Assembly: GCF_024259515.1 (NCBI RefSeq)
Contig: NZ_JANBWE010000005.1
Location: forward strand, 1-64,000
DNA length: 64,000 nt
Reading direction: 5' to 3'
DNA from: Salirhabdus salicampi
GTDB taxonomy: Bacteria > Bacillota > Bacilli > Bacillales > Alkalibacillaceae
Numbering within the stretch: the first letter of the stretch is position 1; the number at the start of each line of letters is the position of its first letter. Shown here piece by piece: positions 9,545-19,195 of the stretch. The position numbers and the translations under genes were made by a program. Under the pieces are notes generated by a model. That model had not been told where the DNA came from, did no database searches, and saw nothing but the letters and a program-made list of their open reading frames with translations.

Positions 9545-9573
9545 TTGCAAAATGAACGTGATTTCATTATTAT
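9545..9573 (+). promoter_or_regulatory. Sigma-A promoter of groESL
   Basis: TTGCAA (9545-9550), 17-base spacer, TATTAT (9568-9573). A TATAAT three bases further on (9571-9576) gives a 20-base spacer and is less likely. The CIRCE operator follows immediately, as in HrcA-controlled promoters. Confidence 0.65.
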
Positions 9574-9584
9574 AATAATTGGTA

Positions 9585-9611
9585 TTAGCACTCGTTGTTG
9601 ATGAGTGCTAA
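9585..9611 (+). promoter_or_regulatory. CIRCE operator (HrcA site)
   Basis: Exact consensus: TTAGCACTC (9585-9593), 9-base spacer, GAGTGCTAA (9603-9611). HrcA binds this repeat and represses groESL until heat shock. hrcA itself is not in the window. Confidence 0.97.
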
Positions 9612-9653
9612 TAAACAAAATTTAATATTAAATATTTTGAGGAGGGTGTCCGT

Positions 9654-9938
9654 ATGTTAAAACCACTAGGTGATCGAGTTGTCATCGAAGTTGTAGAGCA
9701 AGAGGAAAAAACTTCAAGCGGTATTGTACTTCCTGACTCCGCGAAGGAAAAGCCACAGGAGGGCAAAGTCGTTGCGGTTGGAACAGGGCGCATAACAGAT
9801 AATGGAGAAAAGGTTGCTCTTGAAGTATCAGAAGGCGACCGTGTCGTATACTCCAAATATGCAGGTACAGAAGTGAAATATGATGGTAAAGAATACTTAA
9901 TTCTTCGTGAAAATGATATTTTAGCGATTGTAGGCTAA
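9654..9938 (+). CDS. groES: Co-chaperonin GroES
   Basis: The 94-residue lid of the GroEL folding chamber. It starts [13 protein letters not shown], includes the mobile loop (about residues 17-32, [16 protein letters not shown]) and ends with the [17 protein letters not shown] beta segment typical of GroES. The ribosome site is GAGGAGGG. The CIRCE element upstream makes it heat-shock controlled, together with groEL 64 bases downstream. Confidence 0.98.
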   Translation: MLKPLGDRVVIEVVEQEEKTSSGIVLPDSAKEKPQEGKVVAVGTGRITDNGEKVALEVSEGDRVVYSKYAGTEVKYDGKEYLILRENDILAIVG

Positions 9939-9972
9939 TCTCATCTTAGAAGAGTAGATAGTTATATCATAA

Positions 9973-11643
<1,671 letters not shown>

Positions 11644-11710
11644 TAGCCGCTACACCCTTATTATGAACGGGTTCATTGAGAGGGAGAAAAAACGAAATAA
11701 CATAGCTTTT

Positions 11711-11750
11711 GGAGGTGCAATTAGTTTACTAATTCGCACCTCCTTTTTTT
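11711..11750 (+). terminator. Terminator after groEL
   Basis: GGAGGTGC (11711-11718) pairs with GCACCTCC (11736-11743), and the inner AATTAG with CTAATT; one C is bulged. Seven T follow. Confidence 0.9.
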
Positions 11751-11954
11751 CGTTGTTATATCAACGTTTATAAGAAAAGAATAGTATTTTATTATCTGCT
11801 TTAGCACCTCTTTTAGCATACGAAACCGCTAATGTATAATAATTTTTATACACTTGTTAAAACCATATGGTTTAATGACCAAAAAGAAATTCTACATTGG
11901 GTAACATTACTACTTAAATAAAAAGGGCGTTAGTTGAAGAAGACTATTATTCAG

Positions 11955-11984
11955 AAAAGGATCAGATTTAATCTGATCCTTTTT
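11955..11984. terminator. Bidirectional terminator-like hairpin
   Basis: A perfect 13-bp stem (11955-11967 with 11971-11983), loop TTA, A-tract left and T-tract right. No gene ends directly before it, so it may be a backup groEL terminator or a relic of a lost gene. Confidence 0.75.
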
Positions 11985-12067
11985 GGTCTATTGATTTGTT
12001 GCTAAATCCTATGTTGATTTATAGGTTATTTAGCCAAAACAATTGCTAACATTAAGGATGTTAACGG

Positions 12068-12104
12068 AGGCTTCCCATAAGTTCATTGGACTTATGGGAA
12101 GCCT
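12068..12104. repeat. 15-bp perfect inverted repeat without T-tract
   Basis: AGGCTTCCCATAAGT (12068-12082), a 7-base spacer, and its exact reverse complement (12090-12104). There is no T run on either side. It lies 24 bases past the stop of the broken minus-strand frame, so it may be that gene's old terminator or a small dispersed element. Confidence 0.7.
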
Positions 12105-12127
12105 TATATTGTATATAATTTCTTCTA

Positions 12128-12335
12128 TTACTTATAAATAGATGGCCATTGCATGTCCATTCGGTCATTTATATCCCCTAATTTGGCTATGTGACTTCTG
12201 CAGTATTCTCCTCTTAAATGTTAATTTGATTCATCAACCGAGTAAGATTTACCACCACATTTAATCGAACAATTCATCTGCGTAATTGACAATCAATCTT
12301 TCATTATTCCCCTTGTTGATTACTGGTGCAGCCAT
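12128..12335 (-). pseudogene. Possible decayed small gene
   Basis: A minus-strand ATG at 12335 opens a 24-codon frame (MAAPVINKGNNERL...). In another frame, ATG 12277 reads MNCSIKCGGKSYSVDESN, meets a TAA at 12221-12223, then continues HLRGEYCRSHIAKL and further to end at TAA 12128. The second piece is Cys-rich and looks protein-like, but I do not recognise it. A frame change plus a stop would be needed to make one gene. Chance open frames in A+T-rich DNA are a real alternative. Confidence 0.25.
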
Positions 12336-12623
12336 TCCTTTCTGTAATGAATAAAAAATTGGGAAAGAATACAGGCACCGGTTTACAAAAAAAATACGCT
12401 GTGATATATTTAAAACTGTTAAAAATGTTTAAAATGTTAAATAAAAATTTAACGAAGTTAACGAACGGAGCAATATCAACGATTTTTTTGTGAATACCAA
12501 TGGTAAGATAAACATTCAGTCTTGAGGGGGAGTTAAACAAATCAAGATTGGAAGATGCATCGAAACAAAACATAATAAACTATCAAACTATTATTTAGTT
12601 TCAATTACTTAAAATAAATTTAA

Positions 12624-12659
12624 TGAATGCTTTATATATAAGTTTGATGACTGCATTCA
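12624..12659 (+). promoter_or_regulatory. Candidate operator dyad before betA
   Basis: TGAATGC (12624-12630) and GCATTCA (12653-12659) form an inverted repeat 29 bases centre to centre, between the non-coding region and the betA ribosome site. A choline-responsive repressor could bind here, but nothing in the window identifies one. Confidence 0.3.
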
Positions 12660-12687
12660 ATTTTCAACATCTTAGGAGGTCTGTAAT

Positions 12688-14376
12688 ATGAGCGAAAAAT
12701 ATGATTACGTAATTATAGGTGGCGGTAGTGCGGGTTCAGTACTCGGTGACCGCTTAAGTGCAGATGGAAAACACACTGTCCTTGTTTTAGAGGCTGGACG
12801 GAGTGATTATGCGTGGGATCTATTAATCCAAATGCCAGCAGCTTTGCCGTTCCCTGCAGGGAAACGCTTATACGACTGGAGATATAAATCTGACCCGGAA
12901 CCACATATGAAAGGACGACGTGTCAAGCATGCCCGGGGAAAGGTGCTCGGAGGTTCAAGCTCAATCAATGGTATGATCTATCAACGTGGTAATCCATTGG
13001 ATTATGAACGTTGGGGGGCAGATCCGGGTATGGAATCGTGGAGCTTTGCGCACTGTCTCCCGTATTTCAAACGATTGGAAAATGCCTTAGCTGCCGATCC
13101 AGATGATGAATTCCGTGGCCACGATGGCCCTGTCAAGTTGGAGCGCGGCCCAGCTACGAATCCTTTATTCCAAGCATTTTTTGAGGCAGCTGTCGAGGCG
13201 GGCTATTCCCGAACTCCTGATGTGAACGGTTTTAGACAAGAGGGATTTGGACCGTTTGATAAGCATGTGTATAAAGGTAGAAGAATGTCAGCTTCACGTG
13301 CATACCTGCGTCCAGCTATGAAGCGGAAAAACCTGACTGTGAAAACTCGTGCTTTTGTTACAGGTATTGATTTTAATGGTACACGAGCAAATGGAGTGAA
13401 ATACAGACGAGACGGGAAGGATCAATATGTCGCTGCAGGTGAAGTTGTACTAGCCGGCGGTGCAATTAACACGCCGCAACTACTCCAATTGTCAGGTGTC
13501 GGTGATGCTGAACACTTGAGTTCACTTGGCATTAAACCAGTAGTTGATCTTCCGGGTGTAGGTGAAAACCTTCAGGATCACCTTGAAGCTTACATCCAAT
13601 ACTCTTGTCCATTACCGGTTTCCGAGCAACCTAACTTAAATAAAGCGAAGATGCCTTGGATCGGTTTGCAGTGGTTGCTCGGACGGAAAGGTCCAGCAGC
13701 AACGAACCATTTTGAAGGTGGAGGTTTTGTTCGTTCGAACGAAGAAGTCAAATACCCTAACTTAATGTTCCACTTCCTTCCGGTAGCCGTACGTTATGAT
13801 GGACAAAAAGCGGATACGAAGCACGGATTCCAGGTACACGTAGGACCTATGTACTCTGATGCTCGAGGTTCATTAAAGATTCGTTCGACAAATCCTAAAG
13901 AGCATCCAAGTATGGTCTACAATTACCTTTCAACCGAACAGGATCGACGTGAGTGGATTGAAGCGGTAAAAATTACACGTGAAATCATGTCCCAGCCAGC
14001 TATGGCACCATATAATTCGGGAGAAATTTCACCTGGCCCTTCCGTTCAAACAGATCAGGAGATTTTGGACTGGGTGGCGAAAGATGCGGAAACTGCACTT
14101 CACCCATCATGTACGGCAAAAATGGGACCAGCTTCAGACCCTATGGCTGTTGTAGATCCAGAAACAATGAAGGTTCATGGGCTTGACAATGTACGAGTGG
14201 TTGATGCGTCTGCCATGCCATATGTTACGAACGGAAATATCCATGCACCAGTGTTAATGTTAGCGGAAAAAGCTGCGGACTTAATTCTTGGACGTAAACC
14301 GTTAGATCCTATTGATATCGAATTCTATCAACATGGAAAACATCCAGCCGATGCAGGCACAGTAAAAAGTAACTAA
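12688..14376 (+). CDS. betA: Choline dehydrogenase-like GMC oxidoreductase (BetA)
   Basis: A FAD flavoenzyme of the GMC family that would oxidise choline to betaine aldehyde, the first step to the osmoprotectant glycine betaine. The 562-residue protein has the FAD-binding GGGSAGSVL (residues 10-18), [28 protein letters not shown], and a C-terminal catalytic region with HPSCTAKMG and [10 protein letters not shown]; the two His residues are the likely active-site pair. The motifs and C-terminus resemble staphylococcal BetA as I remember it. The ribosome site is TTAGGAGG. No betaine-aldehyde dehydrogenase gene is adjacent. In three 60-base lines I counted 48-57% G+C, against 35% in a line of the nearby symporter gene, which suggests acquisition from elsewhere. 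Another alcohol substrate is possible. Confidence 0.8.
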   Translation: MSEKYDYVIIGGGSAGSVLGDRLSADGKHTVLVLEAGRSDYAWDLLIQMPAALPFPAGKRLYDWRYKSDPEPHMKGRRVKHARGKVLGGSSSINGMIYQRGNPLDYERWGADPGMESWSFAHCLPYFKRLENALAADPDDEFRGHDGPVKLERGPATNPLFQAFFEAAVEAGYSRTPDVNGFRQEGFGPFDKHVYKGRRMSASRAYLRPAMKRKNLTVKTRAFVTGIDFNGTRANGVKYRRDGKDQYVAAGEVVLAGGAINTPQLLQLSGVGDAEHLSSLGIKPVVDLPGVGENLQDHLEAYIQYSCPLPVSEQPNLNKAKMPWIGLQWLLGRKGPAATNHFEGGGFVRSNEEVKYPNLMFHFLPVAVRYDGQKADTKHGFQVHVGPMYSDARGSLKIRSTNPKEHPSMVYNYLSTEQDRREWIEAVKITREIMSQPAMAPYNSGEISPGPSVQTDQEILDWVAKDAETALHPSCTAKMGPASDPMAVVDPETMKVHGLDNVRVVDASAMPYVTNGNIHAPVLMLAEKAADLILGRKPLDPIDIEFYQHGKHPADAGTVKSN

Positions 14377-14388
14377 ATCATGATTCAT

Positions 14389-14452
14389 AGAGAAGGTCTC
14401 TTTCTAAATGTTAAAGCAAACATTTCGGATAGAGTGCCTTCTCTTTTTTTTG
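14389..14452 (+). terminator. Terminator after betA
   Basis: AGAGAAGG (14389-14396) pairs with CCTTCTCT (14437-14444). An inner helix AAATGTT/AACATTT (14406-14412 with 14419-14425) sits above it, and eight T follow. Confidence 0.78.
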
Positions 14453-14563
14453 TTATTTAACCTTCTTTTTCGTAATGCAACCCAACTATGTAACCGATTT
14501 TAACATAGAAAATTTTCTGAAACTTTGGTAACATGAAAGTATAGTTTCAAATAATGGCATTTC

Positions 14564-14580
14564 GTCTCGAATAACGAGAC
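14564..14580 (+). promoter_or_regulatory. Candidate IclR-family operator
   Basis: A perfect dyad GTCTCG-AATAA-CGAGAC lies 20 bases before the iclR-type start. A second, looser dyad GAAACT...AGTTTC spans 14519-14548. Either could mediate autoregulation; this is inferred from position only. Confidence 0.4.
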
Positions 14581-14600
14581 AGGATAATCTGGGGGGATAT

Positions 14601-15377
14601 ATGGACTATTTCAATAAAACGGTCTTAAAAAGTATAGAAGTGTTAGAGTTATTTAAACAAAGCCCAGAATTAACATTAAAGGAATTGGAATGTAAGTCGG
14701 AACTACCGAAAAGCACACTTCATCGGGTTGTCCGAACGCTCGAACATAAAGGGTTATTGCAAAGGAACAGAAATCAATCAAAACAAACATACCAGTTAGG
14801 ACTAGCTTTTTTGCAATATGGTCAAATGGTAAAAAACCAGCTCGAGATTCGAAAAATTGCTCTTCCTTATATGCAGCAGTTAAAAGATCAAGTAAATGAA
14901 TCGGTAAACCTTATCATTAGAGACCAAGATAAGGCGATTTACATAGAAAAAGTAGACACGAATCAACCTGTAAGAGTCTATACGCAAGTGGGGCGGAGTG
15001 CACCCTTATATGCAGGAGCTTGTCCACGGGTACTACTATCTTTTTTAAAAGAAGATGAATTAAACGATTATGTTCATCGGATTACTCTTCACCCGATAGG
15101 TAGTGGCACCATCACCGACCCCGAAAAGCTATATGACAAAATTTATGAAACTCGAAAACTAGGATTCACCGTGAGTCATAGTGAGTTAGAGAATGAATCA
15201 TCAGCAGTAGGTGTACCGATTCGTGACTATACAGGAGAGGTTATTGCAGGTTTAAGTATTGCTGGTCCAAGTCACCGTTTTACAAACGAAAATATTAAAG
15301 CAATTGTTCAAGCCGGTAAGAATACAGCAAATAAGGTATCAGCCCAATTGGGTTTTTATACAAATCATCATCAATAA
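14601..15377 (+). CDS. IclR family transcriptional regulator (KipR-like)
   Basis: A 258-residue regulator. The N-terminal winged helix (about residues 5-65) contains LTLKELECKSELPKSTLHRV, and the C-terminal effector-binding GAF-like domain (about 75-250) contains the family pattern ending AVGVPIRDYTGEVIAGLSIAGP. It starts at ATG 14601 after GGGGGG and lies 13 bases upstream of the symporter, in line with the 5-oxoproline genes. In B. subtilis the related kip operon also carries an IclR-type regulator, KipR. I infer that it controls this cluster; the ligand is unknown. Confidence 0.85.
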   Translation: MDYFNKTVLKSIEVLELFKQSPELTLKELECKSELPKSTLHRVVRTLEHKGLLQRNRNQSKQTYQLGLAFLQYGQMVKNQLEIRKIALPYMQQLKDQVNESVNLIIRDQDKAIYIEKVDTNQPVRVYTQVGRSAPLYAGACPRVLLSFLKEDELNDYVHRITLHPIGSGTITDPEKLYDKIYETRKLGFTVSHSELENESSAVGVPIRDYTGEVIAGLSIAGPSHRFTNENIKAIVQAGKNTANKVSAQLGFYTNHHQ

Positions 15378-15390
15378 GGGGGAAATGATA

Positions 15391-16809
15391 TTGCGAACAG
15401 ATGTAGCAATAGTGGTAGGAATTTATTTCTGTTTATTAATTGGATGGGGGCTTATTAACTTTATTCGAAATAACAGAAAAGAAGGAGTTACGTTAGAAAG
15501 CCAGTTTATTGGTCAACGTTCTTTTGGTTTTGGCCGTTTGTTGGCAACCTTAGTAGCTGCTTGGGCAAGTAACTATACGTTACTGGCCGCTGCTGAAAGT
15601 GGATTTACGAACGGTATTTCTGGTCCTATTTGGTATGCTTTAGGTGTGGCTTTACCAATATTGTTCTTCGTATGGCCTGTAAATATCGTAGCGAAAATTC
15701 GGGAAGCAATGCCACATGGCGTAACAATTGTAGAATATGTAGGAAAGCGCTATGATGAAAAATCGAGGGTTGCTTCACTTATTATCGTATTAATATCAAA
15801 TATTTTATATTTAATTTCTGTCGTTATGGCGATTGGAATTGTTCTAGCTTCACTCTTAAATATCAAAATTAGTACAGCTACCATTATTGGTGGCGCAGTA
15901 CTCGTAATTTATACTGCTTTAGGTGGATTTGAAGGGGTCGTATGGACTCACGTTTACCAGTTAGTTTTAGCAGGACTATCTATTATGGTAGCGTTAATCT
16001 TAACAATTCAAAATACAGGATTCTCCGGATTTGTAACTCAAATACCAGAACAAAACTTAAATGCATTAGCGTGGGGACCATTACAAATGGTCGATTTCTT
16101 CTTAGCGCTAACAGCATTAACTATTGCATCACCTGTTATTTGGCAACGAATTTTCTCAGCTAAAGATTCGAAGTCGGCGGAAAAGGCCATTTGGTGGTTC
16201 GGTCCCGTATGGGCACCGTTTGCTGTTGGTGCAGGATTGATTGGTATGGCAGCATTTATGCTCATGCCGGAAGTAGCACCTAGTGAATCAGCTACACGGT
16301 TTGTTATGGAACTGTTTCCTAACTGGGCGGCTGTTCTATTCCTCCTAGGTGGTATGGCGCTAGTATTTTCTTCTGGTGATGCCACGGTCAATAATATTGC
16401 ATCGATTCTTCAGTTTGACATAATTAAAAAGGTAAGAAAGAAACCGTTAACGAAAAAGCAAAACTTATATGTGAGCTTCTTATTACAAATTGTTCTTGGG
16501 GTTTTCAGTATTGCTGGTGCCTTAGGCTTTAGTAGTATACTCGGGTTACTCGTATTAAATAGTGCTGTAAATATTGCTCTGATTTTCCCGTTGTACCTTG
16601 GCCTCGTTTGGAAAGGTACAAGTTCAAATGGTGCCTTTTGGTCGATGATTTTAAGTATTAGTATTGGTGGAACAATGCTAGTCCTTGACTTAGGACCAGT
16701 CGCGAACTTAACTGCATTAATAATTTCCGTATCAACGATTATCGGCATCTCTTATTTATCAAAAAACGAACAGATCGATTTAACAAAAAGGGGGGAGTAC
16801 AGTGCCTAA
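15391..16809 (+). CDS. Sodium:solute symporter (SSS family)
   Basis: A membrane transporter of about 472 residues with 12-13 hydrophobic segments. It shows the SSS core with AAWASNYTLLAAAESGFTNG in the first helices and YTALGGFEGVVWTHVYQ in the middle. Such proteins couple solute uptake to sodium. Its position between an IclR regulator and pyroglutamate-degrading enzymes suggests pyroglutamate or a related solute as substrate (inference). I prefer TTG 15391, eight bases after AAGGGGG; ATG 15385 lies only three bases from that site. The 3' end overlaps the next gene by 8 bases. Confidence 0.82.
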   Translation: MRTDVAIVVGIYFCLLIGWGLINFIRNNRKEGVTLESQFIGQRSFGFGRLLATLVAAWASNYTLLAAAESGFTNGISGPIWYALGVALPILFFVWPVNIVAKIREAMPHGVTIVEYVGKRYDEKSRVASLIIVLISNILYLISVVMAIGIVLASLLNIKISTATIIGGAVLVIYTALGGFEGVVWTHVYQLVLAGLSIMVALILTIQNTGFSGFVTQIPEQNLNALAWGPLQMVDFFLALTALTIASPVIWQRIFSAKDSKSAEKAIWWFGPVWAPFAVGAGLIGMAAFMLMPEVAPSESATRFVMELFPNWAAVLFLLGGMALVFSSGDATVNNIASILQFDIIKKVRKKPLTKKQNLYVSFLLQIVLGVFSIAGALGFSSILGLLVLNSAVNIALIFPLYLGLVWKGTSSNGAFWSMILSISIGGTMLVLDLGPVANLTALIISVSTIIGISYLSKNEQIDLTKRGEYSA

Positions 16810-16996
16810 AGTAGTAAAAGGAACAATTCTAGCAGTAGTCATATATACAATCTTTTACATCTTGGCGACAACAAATCAGGAAGCAAGTTTAACTATTCCT
16901 GCTGAAACAATGTATCTATTATTCATATACTCCATTGTTGGGTCAATAGGTATGGTTGTGGTACTCCCAATTATTATATTTAAAAACAGGAAGTGA
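16802..16996 (+). CDS. Small two-helix membrane protein of the symporter operon
   Basis: A 64-residue protein starting at GTG 16802 after GGGGGGAG. It has two hydrophobic segments (about residues 7-23 and 38-59) and a basic end KNRK. It overlaps the symporter by 8 bases and its stop is within 15 bases of the next start, so it is co-translated. I do not recognise the family. Some SSS transporters have small membrane partners, so an accessory role in transport is possible but unproven. Confidence 0.65.
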   Translation: MPKVVKGTILAVVIYTIFYILATTNQEASLTIPAETMYLLFIYSIVGSIGMVVVLPIIIFKNRK

Positions 16997-17010
16997 GGGA
17001 TTATGAAGTC

Positions 17011-17628
17011 TTGAAAGTACTAGTTTCCGGTTTTGAACCTTTTGGCGAGATGAACATTAACCCTACACAACAACTTGTTGAAAAAATAGCAGAAGTCGAG
17101 TTTGAAGGGGTTGACGTAAAGACAGTTTTATTACCTGTAAACTATGATGAATGTGTAGAAAAGATCACGAAAAAAATCGAAAAAGTGAACCCAGACATTG
17201 TTATATCCTGTGGTTTATTTGCAGGACGAACAGCAATCACCCCTGAACGAATTGGAATTAATGTGAAGGATACAATGGCAGAGGATCCGATTCCAGATAA
17301 TAAGGGAACTAAACCTGTTGATGTCCCAGTAGTGAAGAACGGCCCAGATGGACTGTTTTCAACTATTCCAAATCGGCAGATTGTCGAACAACTTCAACAG
17401 GAGGCAATCCCGGCATTTATTTCTAACACTGCAGGAACTTATATTTGTAACAATACGTTATATGGAGTTTTACACTATATCCAAACGAATAAGTTAAAGG
17501 TAAAAGCGGGTTTTGTACATTTCCCTGCTAGTACAGAGATGGGGATTGAGAAGCCTACGCTACCTACATTACCAATGGAAACAATGATAAAAGGATTAGA
17601 AGTTATTATTCGAACATGTATAAAATAG
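17011..17628 (+). CDS. pcp: Pyrrolidone-carboxylate peptidase Pcp
   Basis: A cysteine peptidase that removes N-terminal pyroglutamate from peptides. The protein starts VLVSGFEPFG and has the catalytic triad of the C15 family: Glu79 in TPERIGIN, Cys146 in GTYICN, and His170 in AGFVHFPAS. I choose TTG 17011 (205 residues), ten bases after GAGGGA; GTG 16993, overlapping the previous stop, is the alternative. The released pyroglutamate would feed the PxpBAC enzyme encoded downstream. Confidence 0.92.
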   Translation: MKVLVSGFEPFGEMNINPTQQLVEKIAEVEFEGVDVKTVLLPVNYDECVEKITKKIEKVNPDIVISCGLFAGRTAITPERIGINVKDTMAEDPIPDNKGTKPVDVPVVKNGPDGLFSTIPNRQIVEQLQQEAIPAFISNTAGTYICNNTLYGVLHYIQTNKLKVKAGFVHFPASTEMGIEKPTLPTLPMETMIKGLEVIIRTCIK

Positions 17629-17636
17629 CATTTACG

Positions 17637-17672
17637 AAAAGAATACCAAGCAACTATACTTGGTATTCTTTT
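17637..17672 (+). terminator. Terminator between pcp and pxpB
   Basis: A perfect 14-bp stem (17637-17650 with 17659-17672), an 8-base loop, ending in four T. Only 20 bases separate it from the pxpB start, which leaves no room for a promoter. Partial read-through or mRNA end protection is therefore likely. Confidence 0.75.
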
Positions 17673-17692
17673 CAAATTGTAGGTGATGAACT

Positions 17693-18409
17693 GTGCTAAC
17701 GATTAAACCAATCGGGGATGTTGCCATTCGAATTCAATTTTCATCCGATATTCGAGAAGAAGTAAATCATCAGCTTCAAGCGTTTATTCAAAAGATTGAA
17801 GGTGAAAATGTCCCTGGAATTATTGAATGTATTCCGACGTATAATACGGTGGCGATTTACTATAATCCAAATTTAATAGAATATCGTAACCTTGTACAAT
17901 TAGTAGAAACGATGTATGAAAAACCATCACTAGTCCAAAGTGTACGTCCAACTGTTTTTGAAATTCCTGTCTTGTATGGAAATGATTATGGTCCAGACTT
18001 ACAGTTTGTGGCGGATTATCACAACATTACAATAGATGAAGTCATTGATGAACATGCCAATAAGGAGTATTTAATTTTTATGATGGGATTTGTGCCTGGT
18101 TTTCCGTATTTAGGCGGCTTATCCGAAAATGTGTCCGTACCAAGACTAGAGAATCCACGACCAAAAGTGGCAAGTGGTTCTGTCGGCATCGGAGGAAAGC
18201 AAACAGGTATTTATCCTGTTTCTGTACCATCTGGTTGGAGAATTATCGGGCGAACACCACTGCAGTTGATTAATATGAACAAAATGCCTCCTACTTTTTT
18301 AAAGTCGGGGAATTATATTAAATTTTTACCGGTTAGTGAAAAAGAATATATAGAAATTGAAAATCTCGTTTATCGAAACCAATATGAAGTCAAAACATAT
18401 TATAAATAA
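17693..18409 (+). CDS. pxpB: 5-oxoprolinase subunit PxpB (KipI family)
   Basis: One of three subunits of the ATP-dependent 5-oxoprolinase that opens pyroglutamate to glutamate. The 238-residue protein has the KipI/AHS1 region with FMMGFVPGFPYLGGL and the following KVASGSVGIGGKQTGIYP. The start is GTG 17693 after AGGTGATG. In B. subtilis the homologue also inhibits the sporulation kinase KinA, so a signalling role cannot be excluded. Confidence 0.93.
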   Translation: MLTIKPIGDVAIRIQFSSDIREEVNHQLQAFIQKIEGENVPGIIECIPTYNTVAIYYNPNLIEYRNLVQLVETMYEKPSLVQSVRPTVFEIPVLYGNDYGPDLQFVADYHNITIDEVIDEHANKEYLIFMMGFVPGFPYLGGLSENVSVPRLENPRPKVASGSVGIGGKQTGIYPVSVPSGWRIIGRTPLQLINMNKMPPTFLKSGNYIKFLPVSEKEYIEIENLVYRNQYEVKTYYK

Positions 18410-18427
18410 TTATTGGAAGTGATACTG

Positions 18428-19195
18428 ATGACAAAAGTCGATTTAAATTGTGATTTAGGCGAAAGCTACGGAATTTTTAAACTAGGCAATGATGAAGAGG
18501 TTTTACAATATGTCTCATCAGCAAATGTTGCCTGTGGTTTTCATGCAGGAGATCATAACGTCATGAACCATACAGTGCAATTGGCGAAAAAATACGGTGT
18601 TAGCATCGGTGCTCATCCGGGCTTTTTAGATTTGCATGGGTTTGGTAGACGGGAAATGAATGTACCACCGAATGAAATTTTTAATCTAGTTGTCTACCAA
18701 ATAGGTGCTCTACAAGCGGTAGCAAGCATTCATAATGTTTCTGTGAACCATGTGAAACCACATGGAGCACTATACAATCTAGCAGCAAAAAATAAGGAAG
18801 TGGCTGAAGCGGTAGCAGAAGCAGTCAAACAAGTAAATCCAAACCTAGTTCTTTTCGCCTTGCCTAACAGCCAATTGATGAAGGCTGGAAAGGATAGAGG
18901 GGTAAAGGTTGCTTCAGAAGTATTTGCTGATCGTACCTATCAACCTGATGGAACATTGACCCCGAGGACGATGCCAAATGCAATGATTCATGATAGTGAG
19001 GAAGCAGCTATGCAAGTGATCAAAATGGTTACAGAAGGGAAAGTAACGGCGGTAAACGGAGAACAAGTAGCCGTTGAAGCAAATACAATTTGTGTCCATG
19101 GGGATGGACCGAAAGCATTACAATTTGTTATGCAATTAAAACAAACATTAGAAGAACATAACGTTATTATCGAGAATAACTGGAGTGGCGCTTAA
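18428..19195 (+). CDS. pxpA: 5-oxoprolinase subunit PxpA (LamB/YcsF family)
   Basis: The 255-residue TIM-barrel-like LamB/YcsF subunit. It opens with VDLNCDLGESYG and has SANVACGFHAGD, HPGFLDLHGFGRR, VKPHGALYN and a C-terminal CVHGDGP, the conserved metal and active-site stretches of this family. ATG 18428 gives the canonical MTKVDLN start and follows GGAAGTGA; an in-frame TTG at 18413 is less likely. It sits 18 bases after pxpB, and its TAA overlaps the pxpC ATG (TAATG). Confidence 0.93.
   Translation: MTKVDLNCDLGESYGIFKLGNDEEVLQYVSSANVACGFHAGDHNVMNHTVQLAKKYGVSIGAHPGFLDLHGFGRREMNVPPNEIFNLVVYQIGALQAVASIHNVSVNHVKPHGALYNLAAKNKEVAEAVAEAVKQVNPNLVLFALPNSQLMKAGKDRGVKVASEVFADRTYQPDGTLTPRTMPNAMIHDSEEAAMQVIKMVTEGKVTAVNGEQVAVEANTICVHGDGPKALQFVMQLKQTLEEHNVIIENNWSGA

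Larger units (their letters stand above)
11751..12687. other. 937-base region without a clear intact gene
   Basis: No open frame here has both a ribosome site and a recognisable product. It holds a hairpin with T-tract at 11955-11984, a 15-bp hairpin at 12068-12104, a minus-strand reading frame broken by a stop (12128-12335), an A+T-rich block with repeated GTTAAA/TTTAAAA words at 12406-12460, and a dyad at 12624-12659 before betA. A motif ACAGGCACC near 12370 resembles a word common in Bacillus dispersed repeats, but I cannot confirm that. Confidence 0.6.

Noticed and set aside
12068-12104. Insertion sequence ends
   Set aside because: A single hairpin with no transposase frame or target duplication visible.
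12304-12573. 89-codon minus-strand open frame in the non-coding region
   Set aside because: Phe/Asn-rich translation typical of A+T-rich chance frames, no ribosome site, no recognisable motif.
15259-15390. Longer start for the symporter inside the IclR gene
   Set aside because: It has no ribosome site and adds a polar segment not found in SSS transporters.
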